The notes below the pieces were generated by a model. The model made no database searches and had not been told where the DNA came from. It worked only from the letters and a program-made list of their open reading frames with translations. The position numbers were made by a program, and so were the translations under genes. DNA of 64,000 bases from Chitinophagales bacterium (lineage in GTDB: Bacteria; Bacteroidota; Bacteroidia; Chitinophagales; Saprospiraceae): contig JAAFJY010000022.1 of NCBI GenBank assembly GCA_013299105.1, positions 1 through 64,000 on the forward strand, read 5' to 3'. Numbering within the stretch: position 1 is the first letter of the stretch; the number at the start of each line of letters is the position of its first letter. Of the stretch, positions 41,122-49,152 are shown one piece after another.

Positions 41122-41148
41122 CTGAAAACTTAGGAGAAGTCTCCAGCA
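41122..41148 (+). repeat. Palindromic repeat F, copy 3
   Basis: CACTGAAAACTTAGGAGAAG then TCTCCAG, an imperfect version of CTGAAAACTTC-GAAG-TTTCAG. Confidence 0.45.
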
Positions 41149-41234
41149 AATTAATGGAAACGAGAAATACCATCCTAAATCCCAAAACGGGTAGCGGATT
41201 GTTCATTTTTTTGAGAAAACCTGCCAGCGAGCGA

Positions 41235-41427
41235 GCTTCGTAAGAAGCCAAAAGCTTTGTAGCAGATTTACGAACAGCGCGGGTCTGGCTTCGGATGAAG
41301 CCTAAGAATGAATGTTTTGGATGGAAATGGGTTAGAAATGGATAATCTTAGGCTTCTTGCGAAGCCAGTAGTGGGGAAATACGCATGGGTTGCCGATATC
41401 TACAAAGCTTGGGCTTCTTGCGAAGCG
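41235..41427 (+). repeat. Spaced palindromes GCTTC-N4-GAAGC (four units)
   Basis: GCTTC-gtaa-GAAGC at 41235, GGCTTC-ggat-GAAGCC at 41287, GGCTTC-ttgc-GAAGCC at 41351 and GCTTC-ttgc-GAAGC at 41413, spaced 52-64 bp. Units two and three can also pair with each other through CCTAAG/CTTAGG. Confidence 0.65.
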
Positions 41428-41501
41428 GGACCTGCGAGATTGAATTGGGCTAACGGCATTGAAAAAACAGGAGCTGCTACTGAAACTCATAACCACTAAA
41501 A

Positions 41502-41526
41502 ACTTTTCCGAAGTTTCCAGAAATCA
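41502..41526 (+). repeat. Palindromic repeat F, copy 4
   Basis: AAACTTTTCCGAAGTTTCCA, the reverse-complement form of copy 1. Confidence 0.45.
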
Positions 41527-41587
41527 TATGTTCAAGCATCTTGTTTGACACTCATAATGAGAAGAAATTTGTTTCACCTATACAAAT

Positions 41588-41697
41588 TCGAAAATCTCAA
41601 ACCGTACAAACGAGTGTTCAAGGTGCCCTGAAGCCTCCCCAGCGAGCCCCCTAAATCAGATGTCGTATCTCGTATGTCGTATCTCGTATGTACAAAA
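41588..41697 (+). repeat. Dispersed repeat B, copy 3
   Basis: AATCTCAAACCGTACAAACG, spacer, CTCCCCAGCGAGCCCCCTAA, then heptamers GTCGTAT, CTCGTAT, GTCGTAT, CTCGTAT. It is the cleanest copy and lies just downstream of the ATP-grasp gene. Confidence 0.8.
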
Positions 41698-41747
41698 CAT
41701 ATACAAACCAGGACTTACATCGACATTTTTTCTCAAAAAAATACCCC

Positions 41748-42965
41748 TCAATTAGCAGGTCGATCAGGCGCGGGCATACTGGCATGATAGTCCCTGGCCA
41801 CGCGGTGAGCGTAGTCGTCCAGCAGTTCGATTACCCGTTCTTGCTGATCTGAACGCACCACGAGGCCGATGTGGTGCTTCATGCCCCGCATCCGCCAGGC
41901 CAGTTCGGGCTCGTTGAACTGTGAATCATCGGGCTCTGGTTGGCGGGTGAGCGATACGATGATGCCTGCGTAGTTGTTTTGGGCCTTGGGAACCTTGTAT
42001 TTTTCGCCTTTCGCTTCGGCGATTTCCATTTTCGCCCATTCTTCCCAGAGGTTGAGGCCTGAGGCCATTTCCACCATTTCCATCAGGTTGGCCCCGCCCA
42101 CCCGCGAGGCGGTTTCGAGGAAATAGAGTTGCCCGGTTTCGTGGCACTTGATGAACTCGGTATGGCTGGCGCTATAGACCATACCAAAAGCTTTCATGGT
42201 CTGATCGGTCATTTTCAGGAGGGCTTGCTCCACGGGATCGCCCTGGCGCATGGTCACACTGCGAAAAATGCCGCCGCCGTGTGCGACCTCAAAAGGCGTT
42301 GCGAGGTATTGCGAAGCCCTGGCAAAAACCGTTTTGCCATCCACCGAAAGGGCATCTACGTGGTAAACGTTGCCGGGTTTGAACTGCTCTACCAAGTAAG
42401 CATGTCGCTGGTCGCCGAGGCAGTGGATGTGTTCCCAGAGCTCTTCAGCGGTATGGACTTTTTTCATGCCCGTAGCCGAGGCTTGTCCGCGTGGCTTTAC
42501 GATCCAGGGGCCGGGATTGTGGGCGATGAATGCGTTGATCGTTTCGTCGTTGAACAAGCTGGAAAATCCCGGCACGGGCACGCCCATTTCTTTGGCTTTC
42601 AGGCGCATGGCCAGTTTGTCGCGGAAGTAGCGGCCAGTGGTCTGTCCCATGCCCGGAATGCGGAAATACTCGCGCAAATGGGCTCCTTTTTCCACGTCAA
42701 AATCGTCGAGCGATACGATGCGATCTACTTTGCGCGAACGCAGCAGCCAGGCCAAACCTGCAATCACCTCCTCCATGTTCCACTCGTTGTTGGGGCCTTC
42801 TTGCACAAAAAAGATGTCGTCAAGTGATTCACGGGCCCAGTTTTCGTTTTCCAGTTTTTTGGAGGTCAGCAAAAAAACCGTAGCACCAGCAGCTTTGGCG
42901 GCTTGCAAAAAACGATTGCCTTTGAAGTAGCTCGATACACAGAGCAGGGTAATGTTTTGGCTCAT
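41748..42965 (-). CDS. ATP-grasp family ligase-like enzyme
   Basis: A 405-residue stand-alone ATP-grasp protein. An N-terminal Rossmann-like part (ITLLCVSSYFKGNRFLQAAK, DRIVSLDDFDVEKGAHLREY) precedes the ATP-grasp core: YFRDKLAMRLKAKEMGVPVP, PWIVKPRGQASATGMKKV (ATP lysine region), YLVEQFKPGNVYHVDALSVD and the metal-binding YFLETASRVGGANLMEM. It resembles carboxylate-amine ligases of the carbamoyl-phosphate-synthase-like type. No acceptor domain or partner gene shows which acid and amine it joins, and it is not in an operon. It is likely cytoplasmic. Confidence 0.85.
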   Translation of the reverse strand: MSQNITLLCVSSYFKGNRFLQAAKAAGATVFLLTSKKLENENWARESLDDIFFVQEGPNNEWNMEEVIAGLAWLLRSRKVDRIVSLDDFDVEKGAHLREYFRIPGMGQTTGRYFRDKLAMRLKAKEMGVPVPGFSSLFNDETINAFIAHNPGPWIVKPRGQASATGMKKVHTAEELWEHIHCLGDQRHAYLVEQFKPGNVYHVDALSVDGKTVFARASQYLATPFEVAHGGGIFRSVTMRQGDPVEQALLKMTDQTMKAFGMVYSASHTEFIKCHETGQLYFLETASRVGGANLMEMVEMASGLNLWEEWAKMEIAEAKGEKYKVPKAQNNYAGIIVSLTRQPEPDDSQFNEPELAWRMRGMKHHIGLVVRSDQQERVIELLDDYAHRVARDYHASMPAPDRPAN

Positions 42966-43329
42966 GATAGGAATGCAGGTTAGGTTTAGAGCAGAATCTT
43001 ATCGTCGTGTTACAAAAGATTAGTTGTCACAAAATAGATTAAAAAGTTAAATCAACAAGTACTTTGTGTAAAACCTTGCGTGTTCATTGCCCTGTTGGAC
43101 AAAATCCGACGCTCCAAGCCAAAAAAACTTTCCCCCGAAAAGGAAAAAAGCTATTTTTACACCCGCTTGGCGAAACACCCTTAGAGTTATTTATATGTAC
43201 TCTTAGAAGGCGGCTCGCGGCAGCCGTTTTCTCCAAGTTCTTTTGTATTTTGTCGCAGGAGCATGTTTAAAAAAATTTTGTTTACCGTAACCTTCAATAT
43301 TTAAACTTACTCCAACACAGTAACGCAAC
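42966..43329. other. Divergent intergenic region before parA
   Basis: 364 bp between the ATP-grasp gene and parA. I found no consensus promoter, no parS-like 16 bp palindrome and no repeat of the dispersed families. A 68-codon frame at 43064 is not supported. Confidence 0.4.
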
Positions 43330-44133
43330 ATGGGTAAAATCATCACCATCGCCAACCAAAAAGGCGGAGTTGGCAAAACTACTACGGCCATCAACCTGGC
43401 TGCTAGTTTGGCTATTTTGGAAAAAAAAGTCCTGCTGATCGACTCCGACCCACAGGCCAATGCGTCTTCAGGTGTGGGAATCCTCGAAGGAGAGGCGGAA
43501 GCAACCATTTACGACTGCCTGATCAATGGCATGGACCCCATGGATGCTATTTACGAAACCGACACGCCTAATTTGCACATCATCCCAGCAAGTATCGACC
43601 TCGTTGGGGCTGAATTGGAGCTGGTAGGTCGCGAAAACCGTGAATTTTTCATGCACAAGGTGGTACACCCTTTGCGTGGCTACTACGATTACATTTTCAT
43701 CGACTGCTTGCCTTCATTAGGTATGCTTACTTTAAATGCCCTTACTGCTGCCGACTCGGTATTGGTGCCTGTGCAATGCGAGTTTTTTGCCCTCGAAGGT
43801 TTGGCCAAGCTCCAGGAAACCATCCGCCGCGTACAAGACCACATCAACCAGCGCCTGAGCCTGGAGGGTATCGTGCTCACCATGTACGACCCACGCCTGC
43901 GACTAGCCAATGTGGTAGTGAAAGAAGTGAAGGAAATTTTTGGCGAAAAAGTATTTGAAACCATCATCCACCGCAACTCTCGCATTGGCGAAGCCCCCAA
44001 CATGCACATGCCCGTGGTGCTACTCAATGCAGGCAGCAAAGGGGCCATCAATTACCTGAACCTGGCCCAGGAATTCCTCGAAAGAAATGCCGCAGTGGAA
44101 GGCCAAGGTGCCATTGCCCCCAGTATGGACTAG
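43330..44133 (+). CDS. parA: Chromosome partitioning ATPase ParA/Soj
   Basis: A 267-residue deviant Walker ATPase. ITIANQKGGVGKTTTAINLA has the signature KGGxGKT, LLIDSDPQANAS the A' motif and IFIDCLPSLGMLTLNAL the Walker B region. The protein lacks the N-terminal HTH of plasmid type Ia ParA, so it is of the chromosomal Soj type. It dimerises on DNA with ATP and is stimulated by ParB, positioning the chromosome origin. parB follows after 42 bp, in the same direction. Confidence 0.95.
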   Translation: MGKIITIANQKGGVGKTTTAINLAASLAILEKKVLLIDSDPQANASSGVGILEGEAEATIYDCLINGMDPMDAIYETDTPNLHIIPASIDLVGAELELVGRENREFFMHKVVHPLRGYYDYIFIDCLPSLGMLTLNALTAADSVLVPVQCEFFALEGLAKLQETIRRVQDHINQRLSLEGIVLTMYDPRLRLANVVVKEVKEIFGEKVFETIIHRNSRIGEAPNMHMPVVLLNAGSKGAINYLNLAQEFLERNAAVEGQGAIAPSMD

Positions 44134-44175
44134 CGAATCCTACCTTACCCTAAAAACTCCTAAGTAGAAACAACG

Positions 44176-45114
44176 ATGGCAAAAAAGATCGAAAGAAAGC
44201 CTAGTATCGCCGTTGGCAAAAAGGACTTGGGCGCGGGCATCAAGGCCATGTTCAAGGAAAAAACCCTGGAAGCCGCGCTCAACGAGGATTTTGAAAAAGT
44301 AGTCAAAGAACTGGCCAACAATACGGCTTCGATTCCGATCGTCCAGATCGAGCCCAACCCAGCGCAACCCCGTTCGGAATTTGACGAAGTGGCCCTGGAA
44401 GAACTCGCTGCTTCGCTTAAAACGCATGGACTAATCCAACCCATCACCGTTCGGCGCTTGTCGGAGGAAGAGTTTCAGATCATTTCAGGCGAACGCCGCT
44501 GGAGGGCAGCCCAAAAAGCGGGTTTCACTGAGATTCCCGCCTATGTGCGCATTGCCAATGATACCGAGATGCTGGAAATGGCCCTGATCGAAAACATCCA
44601 GCGCCACGACCTCAATCCCATTGAAATTGCCGAAACCTACGCTCGCCTCAAACACGAATTGGGCCTGACCGACGAGCAACTCTCGACCCGAATGGGTAAA
44701 ATTGACCGCTCTTCAGTGACCAATTACCTGCGCTTGCTCAACTTCCTGACGCCAGAAATCCAAACGGCCCTGAAAGAACGACGCATCAGCTTTGGGCATG
44801 GCAAGGTCCTGGCAGGCATCAACGATTTTTCGGTGCAGGATGCTTTGTTTAAAATGGTCTTGAAAGAAGGCTTGTCGGTACGCGCCTTGGAAAAGGAGCG
44901 CGACACCTTCATGCCCAAGCCCAAGGAGGGCAAAGCGCCAAAAAAATCCGACCTACCCGACGATTACAACCAAATCCAGCAGCAGTTCCGCACTTTTTTT
45001 GGCACCAAGCAGGTGAACCTCAAACTCAAAGAAGGTGGCAAAGGGCAGATCATTTTGTCTTTCAGCAGCGTTAAAGAATTGAACGACCTGCTCGATTGCA
45101 TCGACGAAGATTGA
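44176..45114 (+). CDS. parB: ParB/Spo0J-family partition protein
   Basis: A 312-residue DNA-binding protein. The N-terminal CTPase/ParB domain (IVQIEPNPAQPRSEFDEVAL, GLIQPITVRRL, IISGERRWRAAQKAGFTEIP with the GERRxRA nucleotide motif, ALIENIQRHDLNPIE) is followed by the parS-binding HTH (LTDEQLSTRMGKIDRSSVTN) and a C-terminal dimerisation part. It would load on parS sites near the origin and stimulate ParA. No parS-like palindrome was found by eye in the window. Confidence 0.95.
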   Translation: MAKKIERKPSIAVGKKDLGAGIKAMFKEKTLEAALNEDFEKVVKELANNTASIPIVQIEPNPAQPRSEFDEVALEELAASLKTHGLIQPITVRRLSEEEFQIISGERRWRAAQKAGFTEIPAYVRIANDTEMLEMALIENIQRHDLNPIEIAETYARLKHELGLTDEQLSTRMGKIDRSSVTNYLRLLNFLTPEIQTALKERRISFGHGKVLAGINDFSVQDALFKMVLKEGLSVRALEKERDTFMPKPKEGKAPKKSDLPDDYNQIQQQFRTFFGTKQVNLKLKEGGKGQIILSFSSVKELNDLLDCIDED

Positions 45115-45193
45115 TTGGGCAGCGCAAGGGAGCGTAAAAAAATAAGGTAGATGTCGTTTACCTTATTTTAGCTCAAATACCAAGACGTGTGAA

Positions 45194-45790
45194 ATGAAGC
45201 TGTTGAAACTGTTGTGTTTATGGGGAGTCTGTTTTTTGCTCCACTTGCCCCAAGCTTGGACCCAAAACCAAGTGGACACCACCCTCTTGGTGGAGGAAAA
45301 CGTCATTCTGGACAGCGTTTTTCAGAAAAAACAAAAAAGATTGCCTGTGCCCAAAAGGGCACTTTTGTATTCCTTTGCCCTGCCGGGTTCGGGCCAGGTT
45401 TACAATGGCAACTGGTGGAAAGCACCCTTCATGACAGGCGGCCTGGGTTTTCTCATTTATCGCATTGGCGATACCGAAGCCAATTACCGCGATTTTCGCG
45501 ATGCGGTACAGAAAAAACTCAGAAATGAACCCCACAAATTCAGCGGTCGCAGTTTCGACAACATCAACAGCTTAAGGACGATCCGAGATCGTTTTGACCG
45601 ACAAAGGCAGCTCTCCTACGTATATGCAGTAGGCGCGTATGGCCTCATCGCCCTCGAAGCCTATGTGGATGCCCACCTGCAAAATTACGACATCAGCGAG
45701 GATTTGAGTATGCGGCTCAAGCCAGTTTTTGGGCCAGTACCGCAGGGCCTGGGGATGCAGGCGGGGATTGGGTTGGCGTTTACATTTTAG
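45194..45790 (+). CDS. DUF5683 domain membrane protein
   Basis: A 198-residue protein starting with a signal-like segment (MKLLKLLCLWGVCFLLHLPQ), with the DUF5683 core RALLYSFALPGSGQVYNGNW, GGLGFLIYRI and YVYAVGAYGLIALEAYVDAH. It has a hydrophobic helix in the middle and a likely beta-strand end. This family commonly follows parB in Bacteroidota, and it does here (79 bp gap), so a link with cell-cycle or envelope functions is possible but unproven. Confidence 0.85.
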   Translation: MKLLKLLCLWGVCFLLHLPQAWTQNQVDTTLLVEENVILDSVFQKKQKRLPVPKRALLYSFALPGSGQVYNGNWWKAPFMTGGLGFLIYRIGDTEANYRDFRDAVQKKLRNEPHKFSGRSFDNINSLRTIRDRFDRQRQLSYVYAVGAYGLIALEAYVDAHLQNYDISEDLSMRLKPVFGPVPQGLGMQAGIGLAFTF

Positions 45791-45835
45791 TGATGAATTA
45801 TGAGTTAGGGGTTATGAGTTGGGGGACAGTAGTTT

Positions 45836-46456
45836 TTAATACAACAACAAGCCCAAATCAAACTCGAATCCTTTAAGGACTGCTTCCCCACTTAATTTTT
45901 GTTGGAATCCTTGTACCTTTTCTACTGTTCCGCCGGCACGGAAAATCAGCACTTGTTGTTCGGCACGATTGATTAGCCAGCCCAACTGCACACCATTGTC
46001 GATGTATTCTTCCATTTTCTGGCGTGCTTCGCGCCAATCATCGTTTTCGGACATCAACTCAATCACGAAATCAGGCGCGATTGGAGGGTGCTTGCGCTGT
46101 TGAGCATCGTTCAACTCCTTCCATCGTTCAGTCTGAATCCAGGCAGCATCCGTCGAACGTACTGCTCCACTGGGTAGCCGAAATCCTGTTGAGGAATCAA
46201 AAGTATGTCCGCCGTGCTGGCGTTTCCAAAGCGTGAGTTCGGTTGTAAGCTCGGAGTTGTACTCCCCAGTTTTGCCGCCAGTTAAAGGCGTAAAAGTGAT
46301 GGTTCCATCAGCGTTTCGTTCCAGCTTTAAGTGCTGATTATCCATACAAAAATCGTAGAACTCCTTGTCGCTCATGGCCAAGCACGAAAAGTTGAGTGTG
46401 CGGCTCAATCGTTCTGCTGAAATATATGGCGGGCTACTGAACACCGGAAAAGTCAT
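45836..46456 (-). CDS. Uma2 family (DUF820) nuclease-fold protein
   Basis: A 206-residue protein of the PD-(D/E)XK-fold Uma2 family. Typical phrases: GGKTGEYNSELTTELTLWKR, TGFRLPSGAVRSTDAAWIQT, APDFVIELMSENDDWREARQ and KMEEYIDNGVQLGWLINRAE; the Asp-Glu pair in PDFVIEL and later QLGW correspond to the family's metal site. Function is unknown, and many Bacteroidota and cyanobacteria carry many copies. ATG at 46456 is chosen, 8 codons inside the open frame. Confidence 0.88.
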   Translation of the reverse strand: MTFPVFSSPPYISAERLSRTLNFSCLAMSDKEFYDFCMDNQHLKLERNADGTITFTPLTGGKTGEYNSELTTELTLWKRQHGGHTFDSSTGFRLPSGAVRSTDAAWIQTERWKELNDAQQRKHPPIAPDFVIELMSENDDWREARQKMEEYIDNGVQLGWLINRAEQQVLIFRAGGTVEKVQGFQQKLSGEAVLKGFEFDLGLLLY

Positions 46457-46624
46457 TTTTTGAATACTTATGGTGTACAATTTACAAAAAAATGGGAAAA
46501 ATTCAAGTTTTTGTGGCTCGATCTTGATTTTTTCAAGCCAAGAAAGATTAAGCTGAAATTTTGACCAAACCCCTATTTTACTTCGCCCTATTACTCACCA
46601 AAAGCCAAATACCCAGAGTATCCC

Positions 46625-46673
46625 TAACCATTAACAACTAACCATTAACCATTAACAACTAACCATTAACAAC
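46625..46673 (+). repeat. Heptamer array (TAACCAT/TAACAAC)7 abutting the RidA-like start
   Basis: Seven 7 bp units: TAACCAT, TAACAAC, TAACCAT, TAACCAT, TAACAAC, TAACCAT, TAACAAC, then TAAATGA, in which the ATG of the RidA-like gene begins at 46677. The array therefore forms the whole 5' untranslated region near the start. Confidence 0.85.
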
Positions 46674-46676
46674 TAA

Positions 46677-47069
46677 ATGAAAAAAATCTACCCATCCTCG
46701 CTCCCCTACCCCAAGGGTCATTATTCACCTGCCATTGTACACCAGCAGACCGTGTATGTTGCGGGTCAATTGCCGATCGACGAAAACGGCATCCCTCAAT
46801 TGGACAGCATCGAAGCCCAAACCGAGCTTTGTCTCCAAAACCTGGAAACCATCCTGCTCGCTGCGGGCAGCGACCGCAACCATGTGCTCAAAGTGGGCAT
46901 TTTTGTGAGCGACATCAGTACCTGGCCCAAGGTCAATGAAGTATATGCCCGTTTTTTTGGAGAACATCGCCCTGCGAGGATGGTGATTCCTTGCAATACT
47001 TTGAACTATGGGTGTGGGATTGAGTTGGATTGTGTGGCGGCGGTGGCGGAGACCTCAATGGGGGCCTAA
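46677..47069 (+). CDS. RidA (YjgF/UK114) family protein
   Basis: A 130-residue enamine/imine deaminase-like protein: MKKIYPSSLPYPKGHYSPAI, VYVAGQLPIDENG, TELCLQNLETILLAAGSDRN and PARMVIPCNTLNYGCGIELD. The conserved Arg of the active site is present in PARMVIP, while the usual Glu-Ile-Glu near the end is IELD, so it may be a Rid subgroup other than canonical RidA. The gene lies between two heptamer arrays in direct orientation, with the upstream one touching its start. It converges with the flippase gene. Confidence 0.88.
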   Translation: MKKIYPSSLPYPKGHYSPAIVHQQTVYVAGQLPIDENGIPQLDSIEAQTELCLQNLETILLAAGSDRNHVLKVGIFVSDISTWPKVNEVYARFFGEHRPARMVIPCNTLNYGCGIELDCVAAVAETSMGA

Positions 47070-47231
47070 AATCTCCCAATTTTCTCATCAATCTTTTCTT
47101 GCTCAAACGAATGCAATTCCTTCGCCCAAACTCCCAATTCCAGCAAGACCTCAAGCGCTGGATATTTGAGTAAGCGCAAATCGGTAGCATTTACCTGGGT
47201 ATGGATCACTATACTCTCCACCAAGCCCAAC

Positions 47232-47280
47232 TAACCACTAACCATTAACAACTAACCATTAACAACTAACAACTATTAAA
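47232..47280 (+). repeat. Heptamer array (TAACCAT/TAACAAC) overlapping the flippase gene end
   Basis: TAACCAC, TAACCAT, TAACAAC, TAACCAT, TAACAAC, TAACAAC, then TATTAAA. The stop codon (47259-47261 on the minus strand) and the last residues IVVSC of the flippase are made of repeat units. Confidence 0.85.
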
Positions 47281-48554
47281 ATCAACACCCCCGCATAAAT
47301 TCCCAACCAACCCAAATCAAGATAGCTCCCCGGTCCAATCTTCTTCCGTTTCCACAAATACCAAACCTGCAAACCCTTCTCCAGGCCATGGCCCCCAATC
47401 ACCGCCCAGGCGATGCCGTACATGCCCCAAAACTGCACCAAAATGCTGGCCATGATCACGGTGAAAACCACCTCAGCCAAGGAAATATAGAGGATAGCGC
47501 GGTTCTTTTGCAAACCATTCAAAATAGCTTGCGAAAAAACTACCCTGGGGATTAACAACAAGCTGAACAACTGAAACAGCGGCACACTAGTCGCAAATTT
47601 TGCCGAAAAAACGACCACAAACCACCAAGGTGTCGTGGCCACCAAAGCAATGGTAACGAGAAACAAAATATGCATCAAGCGCCGAGAACGCCTTTTGATT
47701 TCTGGCAAAGCCTGGCCCAAATCGCTGGCCACGCTAGGGATGAAGGCCGCATTCAGGGCCGTGACCAAGGCCAGGGCGTAGGGCAATTCGCGGGCCCCAT
47801 AACGGTAAATGGCAAACAACTCCTCATCGCCCCCACTGTGAAAATTGAGCAACCAGTGGCTGAAAAACAGGATAAAACTGCCTAATAACGCATACAAAAC
47901 CAAGGGCCAGGCCAAGCTCAACCAGTTTTCCAGCAAAGCCTTGGGAAATTGGATTTTACCGAAACGAAAAACCAAAACCAGCAAAAAAAGCGCCCGCAAT
48001 AACGCCGCAAGGAACAAACCCCAAAATACCCCCTCAATGCCCCAGGCACCAAAAGCGGGGAGCAGGATCAGGGCAGTTTGCACGCCAAAATTGAGGATGC
48101 CATACCCCAACAATTCCCCACTGCGCCGGAGCAGTAAATACGCGTACTCAACCAAAGTGCCAGGGATAAAAAGCAACAAAAAGCCCAAACTGAGCCGTGG
48201 AAAAGGCAGGTCTGCCCGCCCAGTGAACAAGGGGATCGCCCATCCTGGCAAAAGCCAGAAAAGTAAAACAAATACCAAGCCCAAAAGCCAGAAAAAACCC
48301 AACGCCATGCCCAAAGCCTGGCGTTGTTGCTCCTCATTGAGTTTGGGATAAAGCGACAAAAGCGCCTGCTGCAAACCCGTGGCTCCAAAATAACTCAAGG
48401 CGCTGGACAAGAACCAAATTTGCTCAAATTGTCCAATTTCTGCCTCTAACAAAGGACTGTAAGCCAAGGCCGCAGCCGTGAGCAGCACCGCAGCTTGCCG
48501 CAGCAAGTGGAAAATTTGGAGCGCAGTGGCCGTATCCTTAAGCTGGAATTGCAA
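47259..48554 (-). CDS. Polysaccharide/oligosaccharide flippase-like membrane protein (Wzx/MATE-like)
   Basis: A 431-residue very hydrophobic protein with about 12 membrane helices, of the polysaccharide biosynthesis (Wzx, MviN/MATE-like) fold. The start MQFQLKDTATALQIFHLLRQ and segments such as YALLGSFILFFSHWLLNFHS and PWWFVVVFSAKFATSVPLFQ support membrane topology but no substrate. The only start codon in frame near the conserved beginning is TTG at 48554; no ATG is available, which is unusual. It lies alone, away from glycosyltransferases. Confidence 0.8.
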   Translation of the reverse strand: MQFQLKDTATALQIFHLLRQAAVLLTAAALAYSPLLEAEIGQFEQIWFLSSALSYFGATGLQQALLSLYPKLNEEQQRQALGMALGFFWLLGLVFVLLFWLLPGWAIPLFTGRADLPFPRLSLGFLLLFIPGTLVEYAYLLLRRSGELLGYGILNFGVQTALILLPAFGAWGIEGVFWGLFLAALLRALFLLVLVFRFGKIQFPKALLENWLSLAWPLVLYALLGSFILFFSHWLLNFHSGGDEELFAIYRYGARELPYALALVTALNAAFIPSVASDLGQALPEIKRRSRRLMHILFLVTIALVATTPWWFVVVFSAKFATSVPLFQLFSLLLIPRVVFSQAILNGLQKNRAILYISLAEVVFTVIMASILVQFWGMYGIAWAVIGGHGLEKGLQVWYLWKRKKIGPGSYLDLGWLGIYAGVLILIVVSC

Positions 48555-48608
48555 TGAAATGAAGGTTTTTGGATGGATTGGAAAAGCTTACGCTTGAAGC
48601 CTCTCCCC

Positions 48609-48650
48609 AAAAAAAACACAGCCTTTTGCTCCGACTGGAACAAAAGGCTG
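48609..48650 (-). terminator. Terminator after the DUF2795 gene
   Basis: Stem CAGCCTTTTG (48619-48628) with CAAAAGGCTG (48641-48650), loop 12, followed on the minus strand by TGTTTTTTTT. It is a textbook intrinsic terminator. Confidence 0.85.
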
Positions 48651-48673
48651 CATGTATATCGAGCGATAGTCGA

Positions 48674-48895
48674 TCAATATTCGTCTTCGTTGAAGAGGAA
48701 GTCATCTTTTTTCGGATAGTCGGGCCAAATGTCCTCGATGCTTTCGTACTCCTCTTCCTCGTCTTCCATCAACTGTAGGTTCTCAATGACTTCTTTGGGC
48801 GCACCATTGCGGATGGCGTAGTCAATGAGTTCGTCACGGGTTGCAGGCCAAGGGGCATCCTCCAAGTGGGAGGCTAGATCTAGCGTCCAATACAT
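48674..48895 (-). CDS. DUF2795 domain protein
   Basis: A 73-residue small acidic protein: MYWTLDLASHLEDAPWPATR, DELIDYAIRNGAPKEVIENL and a tail of Asp and Glu (EDEEEEYESIEDIWPDYPKK). DUF2795 is a small helical domain of unknown role, found in several phyla. The gene has its own strong terminator (48609-48650), so it is a monocistronic unit. No signal or membrane helix. Confidence 0.85.
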   Translation of the reverse strand: MYWTLDLASHLEDAPWPATRDELIDYAIRNGAPKEVIENLQLMEDEEEEYESIEDIWPDYPKKDDFLFNEDEY

Positions 48896-49152
48896 AATTC
48901 CAAAAAAATTTGTGAATGCTAAAAACGACTTGTTTTAAAGCAAAAATACGTGTCAAAAGTTCCCGAACTTAGCACAAAAGGGTCAGCTCTTGTATTTTGA
49001 CCATTTATTTTCGCTAGGTCACTTGTCTAATGCGGCAAAAGTCGTAAAACTTTGCGGTTAAGAAAATTTTTTTTTCAAAGGTTGCGATGATTTTCCAGTC
49101 GCTTTGCTATTCACGGCTCCAAGTTCTCAGTTGTTCAACGCTTAAACACCCC

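Larger units (their letters stand above)
41103..41747. other. Non-coding region with palindromes F, GCTTC units and repeat B
   Basis: 645 bp without a gene I trust. It holds F palindromes at 41122 and 41502, four spaced GCTTC-N4-GAAGC palindromes (41235-41427) and repeat B copy 3 (41588-41697). A 63-codon open frame at 41308 lies within the palindromes and has no family signature. Confidence 0.6.

Noticed and set aside
41308-41499. 63-codon frame between the AbiEi-like and ATP-grasp genes
   Set aside because: It is built from the GCTTC palindromes, lacks a promoter and has no domain; considered and dismissed as an AbiEii remnant too.
41659-41697. CRISPR-like short repeats (also 20118, 22420, 46625)
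   Set aside because: The units are 7 or 8 bp with no spacers and no cas genes nearby; they are tandem simple repeats.
43064-43270. 68-codon open frame before parA
   Set aside because: No start context, promoter or homology signature; it covers ordinary intergenic sequence.
42966-45193. parS site near parAB
   Set aside because: No 16 bp palindrome close to TGTTCCACGTGGAACA was found by eye; a site may lie elsewhere.
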